Shown: piece after piece, positions 42,470-50,398 of the stretch | Numbering within the stretch: position 1 is the first letter of the stretch | How the letters are laid out: every line of letters begins with the position of its first letter | NCBI GenBank assembly: GCA_003166475.1 | Contig: PMVV01000308.1 | Coordinates: forward strand, 10,420-65,018 | DNA: 54,599 bases | DNA from: Bryobacterales bacterium | GTDB lineage: Bacteria > Acidobacteriota > Terriglobia > Bryobacterales > Bryobacteraceae | Reading direction: 5' to 3' | The notes under the pieces: generated by a model | The model's database searches: none | Told to the model about the DNA's origin: nothing | What the model saw: only the letters and a program-made list of their open reading frames with translations | Translations under genes and position numbers: made by a program

Positions 42470-43611
42470 GAAGGCCGAAACTGGGCTCGATCTACCAGCG
42501 CACCAAGAGGCAGCCCGATGGCAACGTGCTGGCGCTGCCAACCTGGTGGGTCAAGTACTACCGCAATGGCCGGCCGTTTCGCGAGTCCAGCGGTAGCGAG
42601 GACTATGCTGAAGCAGAACGGTTACTAAAGCGCCGCCAAGGTGAGATCGTTACCGGGCGGTTTGCCGGCCTGGAACCGGAGCGCGTCACTGTGGGCCAAT
42701 TGCTCCAAGACTTGATCGACGACTACCGCTTGCAAGAACGCGGAAGCGCACGCATGAGCGAGCAGCGTATACGCAAGCACTTGATTCCGGCTTTCGGCGC
42801 TCTCCGGGCCGCGCAGTTGAGTTCGACGCATATCAAGGGCTACAAGCTCCGGCGGAAGAAGGACGCGGCCAACGCTACCGTGAATCGGGAGTTGGAACTT
42901 TTGTTGCGGGCGCTGAAGCTGGGCTACGAACGGGAGCCGCCTCTCGTCCTTCGCGTTCCGAGAATCGAGATGCTCCCGGAACAGAACGTCCGCGAGGGGA
43001 TACTGGAACACGAGAGCTATTTGAAATTGCGAGAGGTCATGCTGTCGGAGGGGTATCCACGCTATTGCTTGCTGCTAGTGGTCGGCTACCACGTGGGCAC
43101 GCGAGAGGGCGAATTGCTTTCGATCCAGTGGCCGCAAGTCGATCTGAGGGCAAACGAGATCCGCTTGAAGGCCCCGACGACCAAAACGAAGAAGGCCCGC
43201 GTCTTGCCTGTCTACGGGGAAATGAAGTCCTGGCTGGAAATGGCGCGGGCTGATCGCGACCTGAAGCACCCGAGTTGCAAGTGGTTGTTTCAGAAAAACG
43301 GCGAGCGCATGGTGTTCAACTGGCGCACGCGGCACAATCTGTGCACGCTGGCGGGTGTCCCGGCGCTGCTCTTTCACGATTTGCGCCGCACTGCCTTAAC
43401 GAACATGATCCGGGCCGGTATCTCCGAGAAGGTGGCCATGGAGATCACCGGGCACTGTACGCGGAAGACGTTCGAGCGGTACCACATCGTGAGCGACCGA
43501 GACATCCGCGAGGTCGCCGTAAAGATGGCAAATTTCCTTCCCGAATCTCCCTCGACGGGCACACTTTCGGGCACACTAATGGGCACACCAGAGTCTAAGT
43601 TATTGAATTAA
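42466..43611 (+). CDS. Tyrosine recombinase (phage-type integrase)
   Basis: About 381 residues. The catalytic set is complete: Arg213 in VGTREGELLSIQW, Lys near 242 in TKTKKARVLPVY, His304 and Arg307 in LLFHDLRRTAL, His330 in EITGHCTRKTF, and nucleophile Tyr339 in FERYHIV. The N-terminal arm- and core-binding domains are present (VTVGQLLQDLIDDYRLQERG). The ATG at 42466 is preferred because it overlaps the preceding stop; 42451 is an alternative. The gene ends 10 bp from the 3' end of a tRNA-Sec gene, the expected place for an integrase whose attachment site is that tRNA. Confidence 0.93.
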   Translation: MRRPKLGSIYQRTKRQPDGNVLALPTWWVKYYRNGRPFRESSGSEDYAEAERLLKRRQGEIVTGRFAGLEPERVTVGQLLQDLIDDYRLQERGSARMSEQRIRKHLIPAFGALRAAQLSSTHIKGYKLRRKKDAANATVNRELELLLRALKLGYEREPPLVLRVPRIEMLPEQNVREGILEHESYLKLREVMLSEGYPRYCLLLVVGYHVGTREGELLSIQWPQVDLRANEIRLKAPTTKTKKARVLPVYGEMKSWLEMARADRDLKHPSCKWLFQKNGERMVFNWRTRHNLCTLAGVPALLFHDLRRTALTNMIRAGISEKVAMEITGHCTRKTFERYHIVSDRDIREVAVKMANFLPESPSTGTLSGTLMGTPESKLLN

Positions 43612-43621
43612 TATGAGTTTA

Positions 43622-43717
43622 TGGCGGAAGCTAGTGGGGGTCGAACCCACCCGCGATACTTGAGCACCGCACGACGGGTTTGAAGCCCGCGCCCAGCACC
43701 GGCCAAGATTAGCTTCC
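43622..43717 (-). tRNA. selC: tRNA-Sec (UCA) with encoded CCA
   Basis: Reading leftward from 43717 the sequence starts GGAAGCTA and ends TAGCTTCC-GCCA, an eight-base-pair acceptor stem with discriminator G and encoded CCA. The anticodon arm is CGGG-CTTCAAA-CCCG with anticodon TCA. A long variable arm (CGTGCGGTGCTCAAGTATCGCG) and T arm (GTGGG-TTCGACC-CCCAC) complete it. The length, 96 nt, fits bacterial selenocysteine tRNAs, as does the close match to E. coli selC at the 3' end. It implies a selenocysteine pathway elsewhere in the genome and serves here as the probable attachment site of the element to its left. Confidence 0.93.
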
Positions 43718-43756
43718 GTAAACGATTGTACCGATTTTGCCACAATGGGAATGATC

Positions 43757-44725
43757 ATGCGCAAATTGCTCGTTCCCCTCTTCCTTCTGCTCGGCACGGC
43801 GTGCTGGGCACAAGAACGCATTCCCATCATTCTCGACACCGACATCGGCGACGACATCGACGATGCCCTGGCGCTGGCCCTGGCGCTGCAATCGCCCGAG
43901 TTGGACGTGCGCGCCGTGACCACGGTCATCGACGACACCGAGACGCGCACCCGCCTGGCATGGAAAGAGCTGGGCCTCTACGGCCGCCACGATATCCCGG
44001 TAGCCACGGGCGCTTCCGAGCCGCTGCTCGATCCCGTGCGCCCGCAGCGCGCGCGGCAATTTGAAGTGCTCACGGATGCTGACACGGTGCCCGAGGCCGC
44101 GCACCGCCGCGCCGCCGACCTCATCATCGACACCTTGATGGCCTCGCCGCGGCCCATCACCCTGGTGCCCATCGGTCCGCTCACCAATATCGCGCTGGCG
44201 CTCAAGAGCGGCCCCAACATCCGGCCCAAGATCGCCCGCATTGTGCTCATGGGCGGCGCGTTCCACATGCTCTACCAGGAGTACAACATCTGGCGGGACC
44301 GCGTGGCGGCCGAGATCGTATTCTCGTCGGGAGTGCCGATCACCGCCGTGGGGCTGGACGTGACTACGCGCTGCAAGTTGGAAGGCGCGGACCTGGCCCG
44401 CCTGCGTGCGGCCAACAACCCCGCCTCGCGCTTTCTGGCGAAGCTCATCGACTTGTGGCAGGACGGCCATCCCAATCAATTTCCGACCCTGCACGATCCG
44501 CTGGCCGTGGCGGCGGCGATTCAACCCAACTTGATTGAAACGCAATTGGGAAGCGTGCAGGTGGAGACCGGCTGCTGCGTGGCCAACGGCATGACCATGT
44601 TCAAGCCCGCCGACCAATTGGAGAAGGGCGCGCAGGCGACTACGCTGATCGCGCGCGATGTGAATGTGCGCGGGTTCCTGGATTTGTTTTTGGCTAGGGT
44701 GACGGCTGCGCCGCGGGGGAAGTAG
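43757..44725 (+). CDS. Exported inosine-uridine-type nucleoside hydrolase
   Basis: About 322 residues. After a signal peptide (MRKLLVPLFLLLGTACWAQE) comes the calcium-binding signature IILDTDIGDDIDDALALALA, then VTTVIDDTETRTRLAWK, LVPIGPLTNIALAL, RIVLMGGAF and the histidine motif TLHDPLAVAAAI. These enzymes hydrolyse ribonucleosides to base and ribose. The segment after GGAF (YQEYNIWRDRVAAEIVFSSG) has Arg-Val where most members have Pro-Glu (DPEAA), which may alter substrate choice. ATG at 43757 has GGGA six bases upstream; 43745 and 43751 are in frame. The export signal suggests scavenging in the periplasm. Confidence 0.88.
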   Translation: MRKLLVPLFLLLGTACWAQERIPIILDTDIGDDIDDALALALALQSPELDVRAVTTVIDDTETRTRLAWKELGLYGRHDIPVATGASEPLLDPVRPQRARQFEVLTDADTVPEAAHRRAADLIIDTLMASPRPITLVPIGPLTNIALALKSGPNIRPKIARIVLMGGAFHMLYQEYNIWRDRVAAEIVFSSGVPITAVGLDVTTRCKLEGADLARLRAANNPASRFLAKLIDLWQDGHPNQFPTLHDPLAVAAAIQPNLIETQLGSVQVETGCCVANGMTMFKPADQLEKGAQATTLIARDVNVRGFLDLFLARVTAAPRGK

Positions 44726-44733
44726 CCGCTTGC

Positions 44734-46113
44734 TTACGCGCGCGGCTCGGTAACTCTTGGCTCGGTACGCATTGCGCGCAAGTCGATGCCGAGTTGCTGG
44801 CACTTTTTGTAGAGATGGCTGCGCTCCAGGCCCAGCGCCTTCGCGGTATCGGTCATGCGCTGGTGGCGCTTGAGCTCGGCCAGGATCACTTCGCGTTCAT
44901 ACGTTTCGGTGCGCGCGGCCAGCGTGCCGCCACCCAGCGGCGCTCCGGAAGCCGTGGCGGCGTGCGGCAACGCGAGTCGCACCGCGGCCGCATCCACTTC
45001 GTCGTCCGCCAGCAGCAACAGGCGTTCCACCACGTTGCGCAATTCGCGCACGTTGCCGGGCCATGCGTATCCGGTCAGCTCCGCGATGGCTTCGGCCGAA
45101 ACCGGCTTGGGCTTCCAGCCGTTGATTTCCGAAACCTGCCGCGCGAAGTGATCCACCAGCGCCGGGATATCTTCCCGCCGCTCGCGCAGCGGCGGCAGAG
45201 CCAGCGGGTAAACGTAGATGCGGTGGTAGAGATCCTGGCGGAATGCGCCGCGCTCGGCCATCTCATCCAGGTTGCGATGCGTGGCCACCACCACGCGCAC
45301 GTCCACCGCAATGGAGCGGTCGCCGCCGATGCGCTCCACTTGCTTCTCTTCCAGCACGCGCAGCAGCTTGGCCTGCATCACGGCCGGCATGTCGCCGATT
45401 TCATCCAGAAACAAGGTGCCGTGGTGCGCCTGCTCGAACTTGCCCAGGTGCCGCGAAACCGCGCCGGTGAAGGAGCCTTTTTCGTGACCGAAGAGCTCCG
45501 ATTCGATCAGCTCGGCGGGCACCGCGGCGCAGTTCAATGTGACGAAAGGCCCGTCGCGCCGCGGGCTGCGATCGTGCAGCGCGCGTGCGATCAGCTCCTT
45601 GCCCGTGCCGGTCTCGCCCAGGATGCAAACGCGCGTCTCGCTGGCGGCCACCCGGTCCACCTGCGCCATCACGCGCCGCATGGCTTCGCCGGAGTGTACG
45701 ATCTCGTGCTTGCCCACGCGCTGGCGCAACTGGCGGTTCTCGTCTTCCAGACGCCGCATGCGCAGGACGTTGTCGATGGTCAGCAGCAGCTTTTCGGTGG
45801 AAAGCGGCTTTTCCAGAAAATCGATAGCGCCCAGGCGCGTGGCGCGCACCGCCATTTCGATGTTGGCCTGGCCGGAGATCATCACCACCGGCACCGGCAC
45901 GCCCTGCGCTTTCAGATCTTCGAGCAGCGCCAGGCCGTCTTTGCCGGGCATCACCACGTCGGAGAGCACCATGTCGAAGCGCTCCGTCTTGATCAGTTCC
46001 AGGGCGCGGGCGGCGTTGTCGCAGACGGTGGCCTGGTGGCCGGCGAGGCGGAAGGCGCGGGAAAGGGACGCCAGGGTGTTGGCGTCGTCGTCGACGATGA
46101 GCAGGTGGGCCAA
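44734..46113 (-). CDS. NtrC-family sigma-54-dependent response regulator
   Basis: A 459-residue activator. The receiver domain (1-120) has LLIVDDDANTLAS and Asp52 in VLSDVVMPGKDG. The AAA+ domain has Walker A GETGTGKELIARAL, the sigma-54 contact loop ELFGHEKGSFTGAV, Walker B TLFLDEIGDMP and the R-finger region LYHRIYVYPLALPPLRERRE. The C-terminal Fis-type helix-turn-helix is REVILAELKRHQRMTDTAKA, LGLERSHLYKKCQQLG. The contact loop reads GSFTGA instead of the usual GAFTGA. The final residues (RTEPRVTEPRA) are encoded by a dispersed repeat. No histidine kinase gene is adjacent. Confidence 0.93.
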   Translation of the reverse strand: MAHLLIVDDDANTLASLSRAFRLAGHQATVCDNAARALELIKTERFDMVLSDVVMPGKDGLALLEDLKAQGVPVPVVMISGQANIEMAVRATRLGAIDFLEKPLSTEKLLLTIDNVLRMRRLEDENRQLRQRVGKHEIVHSGEAMRRVMAQVDRVAASETRVCILGETGTGKELIARALHDRSPRRDGPFVTLNCAAVPAELIESELFGHEKGSFTGAVSRHLGKFEQAHHGTLFLDEIGDMPAVMQAKLLRVLEEKQVERIGGDRSIAVDVRVVVATHRNLDEMAERGAFRQDLYHRIYVYPLALPPLRERREDIPALVDHFARQVSEINGWKPKPVSAEAIAELTGYAWPGNVRELRNVVERLLLLADDEVDAAAVRLALPHAATASGAPLGGGTLAARTETYEREVILAELKRHQRMTDTAKALGLERSHLYKKCQQLGIDLRAMRTEPRVTEPRA

Positions 46114-46412
46114 TCTCTACTGTAACCGGCGGGCCAGGAGTTTGTGGGGCGGGCCCCGGCCAGCGACACCAGCGCAATCCGCCTTTTAATCGGCTAAACT
46201 TAACTGCACCACTAATATTGAGATGAATAGAACGATCATGCACACTGGATCCGGCCCTGTGTGTGGCACGCTCCCCGCGGGCGTGCCTAGTCACACGGCG
46301 ATTCTCCAGGCCTCGCGTAAGATTCCTACCGCCGGGTCGCCCGCTGTTTTCGTCGCTTTCGGAGCCGGCTTCCATCGGGGCGCGATCGCCGTTGGGGGGG
46401 CCTAGACCGCGC

Positions 46413-47816
46413 ATGCCCTTCACCGATTACCGTTTCCTGGTCTTTTTGTTGCCCGCCGCCACGGGCGGCTTTTGGCTTGCTCGCCGGTACGCCTCGGATG
46501 CCGCCGCACAGGCCTGGTTGCTGATTGCCTCCGCGGTGTTCTGTGCCTGGACGAGCCCAACTTCGTTGGCCGTGCTAGCGGTGTCGGCGCTGTTTCACTA
46601 CCGTCTCTCGCGCACGCTCGCGGCTGCGGAAGGCGCTCGGCGCCGCGCCATCCTGATCCTCGGCCTAGTTGCCGGCGTGAGCGCGCTGGTCGTGTTCAAG
46701 TGCGTCCGGACTCCGCTGGGACTTCCCCTCGGCATCTCGTTCTATACCTTTGTCCAGATTTACTACCTGCTCGATGTTTACCGCCGCGAGGCCGAGCCTC
46801 CCTCTCTGCGCGACTACCTCCTGCTGGTAGGATTCTTCCCCAAGTTCGTTGCAGGCCCCATCGTCCGCCCCGCGGATAGCTTGCCGCTGCCCGCGCCGCA
46901 CCGCATTAGCCGCCAGGCTGTGGCTCTCGGGTTGGCTTTGTTCTTGATGGGATTCGCCAAGAAGCTGCTTGCCGATAGCTGCGCGTCCTGGGTGGACCCG
47001 GTCTTCGCCGCCATATCGAAGAGCGAGGCTGTCTCCCCAGCCGCCGCCTGGATTGCCGTCCTTGCTTACAGCTTCCAGATCTACTTCGATTTTTCCGGCT
47101 ACTCCGATATGGCCATCGGTCTCGGCCGGCTGTTCGGCTGGAACATTCCGGTCAACTTCAATTCGCCTTACAAGGCAAGCGGCATGATCGAATTCTGGCG
47201 GCGGTGGCACATCACTCTCACCGGCTTTCTTACCGAGAATGTTTACTTCCGCTTGCCAGGCCAGCGTAAGGGCGCGCTTTACCAGCACCGCAACCTGTTC
47301 CTCACGATGGTTCTGTGCGGCTTTTGGCACGGCGCCGGTTGGACTTTTGGCCTGTGGGGAGCGTTTCATGGGATATGCCTGATTGTCAACCACATCTGGC
47401 GCGCAGTCCGCCGGAAACGCGGCTGGACTGGACACGCACCGGCCCTAGCGCGGATCCTAACCTGGGCCTGCATCGCCGCCGGTTGGGTCCTGTTTCGCGC
47501 GCCGTCGCTAGGGAGCGCTGAGCGCATGTTGCCGGTCATGCTCGGATTCGGAGATCCCGCCACACTCTGGACGGGAACTGCCCTGGCGCAAGTTGCCCTA
47601 CAGCTTGCCGCGCTTGGACTGCTGGCCTGCGCCGGTCCCAATACGCAAGAGATTGTAGAACGCTCGAAAGATCGCATAGCCGCATTCGCCGACCGCGTCG
47701 CCGCCCTTCACCCAGCCTGGGTTTTCCCCGGCCTAGCGACTCTGTGGTTGGTTGGGGTCATGCTCTTCCTTACCCAGCAGAACGCGCATTCGCCTTTTAT
47801 CTATGCCATCTTCTGA
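46413..47816 (+). CDS. MBOAT-family membrane O-acyltransferase (AlgI-like)
   Basis: About 467 residues and ten or more membrane helices. AlgI/DltB-type signatures are present: LGISFYTFVQIYYLLDVYRR, LLLVGFFPKFVAGPIVRPAD, YSFQIYFDFSGYSDMAIGLG, MIEFWRRWHITLTGFLTENV, and CGFWHGAGWTFGLWGAFHGI with the catalytic His306. Such proteins move acyl groups across the membrane onto polysaccharide or other cell-surface acceptors, usually with a partner SGNH protein, which follows here. ATG at 46413 begins the family sequence; the upstream open frame is not protein-like. The 3' end overlaps the partner gene by 14 bp. Confidence 0.92.
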   Translation: MPFTDYRFLVFLLPAATGGFWLARRYASDAAAQAWLLIASAVFCAWTSPTSLAVLAVSALFHYRLSRTLAAAEGARRRAILILGLVAGVSALVVFKCVRTPLGLPLGISFYTFVQIYYLLDVYRREAEPPSLRDYLLLVGFFPKFVAGPIVRPADSLPLPAPHRISRQAVALGLALFLMGFAKKLLADSCASWVDPVFAAISKSEAVSPAAAWIAVLAYSFQIYFDFSGYSDMAIGLGRLFGWNIPVNFNSPYKASGMIEFWRRWHITLTGFLTENVYFRLPGQRKGALYQHRNLFLTMVLCGFWHGAGWTFGLWGAFHGICLIVNHIWRAVRRKRGWTGHAPALARILTWACIAAGWVLFRAPSLGSAERMLPVMLGFGDPATLWTGTALAQVALQLAALGLLACAGPNTQEIVERSKDRIAAFADRVAALHPAWVFPGLATLWLVGVMLFLTQQNAHSPFIYAIF

Positions 47817-49041
47817 GCCGGACCATCTTCGCGCGATCGCCGGTGTCTTGCGGCGGTTCACTCTGTCCTGTCTGCGCGCCATGGTGAGCATCGTGCTTGC
47901 CTTGCTCCTCGCCGAAGCCGGGTTGCGTCTCGGCGGAGTCCGTTTTGAGGGCTCTTTCTATACCAGCGACTGGTACACCGGCTGGCGCCTCCGCCCCAAT
48001 GCCGAAGGTTGGGTAACCACCGAAGTGACTCGTTTTGTCCGCATCAACAGCCAGGGCCGCAACGACCATGCACGCCCTCCTGCCAAGCGAGCCGGCGTCC
48101 TCCGCATCGCCGTGCTGGGCGACTCGCAGACCGCCTCTTTGAGCGTCGGCCCCGACGACACCGCCAGCGCCGTTCTCGAACGCCGCCTCAATGCTTGTGA
48201 AGCCGTCCGCCCACGCGCCGTCGAGGTCTTCAATTTTGGCGTTCTCGGCTTCAATATCGCGCAGATGGATCTCCAACTGCGCCAGGAGGTCTGGAATTAC
48301 TCCCCTGACATCGTTCTTCTCCAGTTCTTCTCAGGCAACGGTCTGATGAACAACCGTCGCGATCTGAATAATGCGAGTCGCGAACAGGCGCCGTACCACG
48401 TCTTCCGTAACGGCCGATTGGAAGTGGACGAGTCTTTCCGTGGCTTCATCCTCACTAACGGGAGAGCCGCCAGGCACGACCAAGTCGCCGACATCATGAA
48501 TCGGATCGGTTTGCTCGGCCTGGGCGACGCCGCTCGCGTTTCCATACGGGAACTCCTGGCAAGCCGCGGCGGCGCAGACCCGCGGGCCCTCAAGTACGGG
48601 AAGGATTTTCAGACCCGGCTCTTCTACTATCCGCCGCCCGATCCGGAAATCGAAGATTCCTGGCGCCTTGCCGAAGCCGGGATCCTCGACATGCGCGACC
48701 AAGCCCTTCGTCATGGAGCCAAATTCTGGTTAGCCGTCGACGCCAGCACCTTCCAAGGGTCCGACTTCGGCCCGGCTGTCGACACCCCGCATTGGGGCGA
48801 CCAGCACCTCTTGTATCCCGAACTGCGGCTCTCGGCGTTGGCGACGCGGGAGAATTTCCCGGTCCTGCTCCTCTCGGACTACATTCAGGATTACGGACAG
48901 AAGCACCGCATCTTCCTCTCCGGATGGCCCGAGGGGCACCTCGGCGTCGGTCACCGGAACGAGACCGGCCATCGGATCGTGGGCGAATACTTAGCCGCGC
49001 GGCTATGCCCTTTGATCGCCGCGGCGGAGTTGGGGCGTTAG
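47803..49041 (+). CDS. Membrane-anchored SGNH-type hydrolase/acyltransferase, MBOAT partner
   Basis: About 412 residues. An N-terminal membrane helix (MVSIVLALLLAEAGLRLGGV) anchors an extracytoplasmic SGNH domain: FVRINSQGRNDHARPPAKRA, RIAVLGDSQTASLSVGPDDT with the nucleophile Ser108, VFNFGVLGFNIAQMDLQLRQ, and LLQFFSGNGLMNNRRDLNNA containing the SGNG/Asn block. The C-terminal HLGVGHRNETGHRIVGEYL holds the catalytic His. Proteins like this complete O-acetylation of exported glycans begun by an MBOAT enzyme (compare AlgI with AlgJ/X). The ATG overlaps the MBOAT gene end, so the pair is coupled. The acceptor polymer is not encoded here. Confidence 0.85.
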   Translation: MPSSEPDHLRAIAGVLRRFTLSCLRAMVSIVLALLLAEAGLRLGGVRFEGSFYTSDWYTGWRLRPNAEGWVTTEVTRFVRINSQGRNDHARPPAKRAGVLRIAVLGDSQTASLSVGPDDTASAVLERRLNACEAVRPRAVEVFNFGVLGFNIAQMDLQLRQEVWNYSPDIVLLQFFSGNGLMNNRRDLNNASREQAPYHVFRNGRLEVDESFRGFILTNGRAARHDQVADIMNRIGLLGLGDAARVSIRELLASRGGADPRALKYGKDFQTRLFYYPPPDPEIEDSWRLAEAGILDMRDQALRHGAKFWLAVDASTFQGSDFGPAVDTPHWGDQHLLYPELRLSALATRENFPVLLLSDYIQDYGQKHRIFLSGWPEGHLGVGHRNETGHRIVGEYLAARLCPLIAAAELGR

Positions 49042-49319
49042 CCTCGGCCGGGAGTGAAGGTTCCGGGATCGCCTTGGGGCAGACGGCCTCTGGCCGGTAT
49101 CCGCGGGTTATCTACGTGCCTGACCCAGAGCAGGACAGCGTTTTTGCGATCACGGCTTACGATTTGACCGGCAAGCCGCTGGCCGCCTACCGCAGGCGGA
49201 GGAGGAAAAAGTCCAATGAAACAAAACGACTTCCCGCGAGGATGGGACAAGGAAAAGTTAGGGCGCGTGCTTGCACATTACGAAGGGCAGACCGAAGAAG
49301 AGGCGGCAGCCGAAGATGA
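49005..49319 (+). pseudogene. Truncated toxin-like gene before a small antitoxin-like gene
   Basis: In the frame beginning at ATG 49005 (inside the SGNH gene end) the middle part reads TASGRYPRVIYVPDPEQDSV, FAITAYDLTGKPLAAYRRRR, RKK. This is the C-terminal half of a small toxin-like protein often found just before the antitoxin-like gene that follows (DUF4258-like in style). The N-terminal half is absent, and the preceding residues (MPFDRRGGVGALASAGSEGS) are read-through of other DNA. The frame then overlaps the next gene for 100 bp, far more than normal, so its natural stop has been lost too. Confidence 0.45.
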
Positions 49320-49428
49320 GGTGGCGGCCGAAGATGAGGACGCGATGCGGCCCTCGGAAACCGTCATGAGCGTTCCTCATGATCTCGTGCCGACGGTTCG
49401 GGAACTGATCGCGAAGCGGCGGGGTTAG
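49216..49428 (+). CDS. Small acidic antitoxin-like protein
   Basis: A 70-residue protein with an excellent ribosome site (GGAGGAGGAAAAAG before ATG). The sequence begins MKQNDFPRGWDKEKLGRVLA, followed by HYEGQTEEEAAAEDEVAAED and ends VPHDLVPTVRELIAKRRG. The family of short proteins starting F-P-R-G-W-D and ending V-P-x-x-L-V-P-x-V-R-E-L-I-A-K is common in Acidobacteriota and usually partners a small toxin-like gene just upstream, here truncated. The acidic middle has two extra ED repeats (VAAEDE repeated). It seems intact and may now be an orphan antitoxin. Confidence 0.75.
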   Translation: MKQNDFPRGWDKEKLGRVLAHYEGQTEEEAAAEDEVAAEDEDAMRPSETVMSVPHDLVPTVRELIAKRRG

Positions 49429-49739
49429 AGGCGGGAAGGCCCAGCCGAGCCGGTCCTTGCGGCCGATGGGCGCCGCTTTGCCAGTCATTCGGTGCGGACG
49501 TGCCAGCATCGCATTGGCTGATTGGCACGACTTCTAGAGGACGGATTCCGGAAGGAGACACCGCGCATGTCCGGGCAGCGAGGCAGGAAGGGTGTCGACA
49601 TAAAGCCGGATCATGGACGGTTTCCGGTATCAGCCGGACAACACCTAAGCCTCACCTAAGCCGCTGCTCGCTCATAGTAGGGGTCTGAGGGGAAGGGACG
49701 AAAATCAGCGGTTCACATCGGACCCTTTGTGAAACATGA
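49429..49739. other. Intergenic region, nothing recognised
   Basis: About 310 bp between the antitoxin-like gene and the damaged leftward gene. A short direct repeat ACCTAAGCC occurs twice about 13 bp apart near 49640-49665. No gene, RNA or promoter is supported. Confidence 0.3.
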
Positions 49740-50213
49740 TCACGGGAGACTGAGTTTCTTCCTCAAGCCCGCTAAAACTAGTCCCACGATCACGCCCGCG
49801 ACGGCCCCTGAAAGAAACGCTCAGAAACGATCCCAGCGTTTTTGTGCGAACTGGTCCAAGCAAAGCGCCCCCTTCGCCTTCAAGAAAACTCGCTCCCGGT
49901 CCGGGTCCACATTGCCGCTCGACCGGACACCCTGCGGCGACGGAACACCGTGATAGTGAACTGTGCCGCTGCTGTCTTTCGGAAGGGTGAACATGTGAAG
50001 GGAAACCGCGAGAGAATACTCTCGCATCTTTTCGGCTCCAGCTGGAGGCTGATGATCGAGCGTCGAACCGAGATAACCTTCCTCGATCAACAGCGCGAGC
50101 GGATACTGAGCAGTATGGTCCAGTGGTGCTTTAGGAAACTCAATCGCGCCCTTGAGTGAAAGCTCACCACGTTTCGCGACCTTCTTGAGCAGTCGAAACG
50201 CTACAGAAGTCAT
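49740..50213 (-). pseudogene. Hypothetical membrane-tailed protein interrupted by an in-frame TGA
   Basis: From ATG at 50213 the frame reads MTSVAFRLLKKVAKRGELSL, SLKGAIEFPKAPLDHTAQYP, ALLIEEGYLGSTLDHQPPAG and, near the end, QFAQKRWDRF before TGA at 49821-49823. In the same frame it continues at once with AFLSGAVAGVIVGLVLAGLR and KKLSLP to a TGA at 49740. The part after the first TGA is a membrane helix with a basic end that looks like the natural C-terminus. A nonsense mutation is the simplest reading; without it the protein would be about 157 residues, a cytoplasmic domain with a tail anchor. Read-through as selenocysteine is possible but unlikely. Function unknown. Confidence 0.55.
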
Positions 50214-50300
50214 TGCTGTTCCAGTCTGAATATAACAAGACGGCCAGTGTTGCCGCTGGCGGCGTGCACGTCGTAATTGACCCTTTTTGAGACGCCGCTG

Positions 50301-50332
50301 CGTGCGCTTCCTTTTACGTGCGCTTCCTTTTA
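50301..50332. repeat. Tandem 16-bp repeat
   Basis: CGTGCGCTTCCTTTTA occurs twice without a gap, at 50301-50316 and 50317-50332, directly beside the palindrome that follows. It lies about 90-120 bp upstream of the leftward gene starting at 50213, so it is in the place of a regulatory region. Confidence 0.7.
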
Positions 50333-50361
50333 CTAGACGATAAAGTATGTTATCGTCTAGT
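50332..50361. promoter_or_regulatory. Perfect 12-bp inverted repeat, likely operator
   Basis: ACTAGACGATAA (50332-50343), six-base loop AGTATG, TTATCGTCTAGT (50350-50361). It is AT-rich against a GC-rich background, lies between the start of the leftward gene at 50213 and the end of the gene at 50399, and has no U-tract. An operator for a dimeric repressor is more likely than a terminator. Confidence 0.5.
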
Positions 50362-50398
50362 CTAACAGCCCACGGGCGCCCATTCAGCCGGACACACC

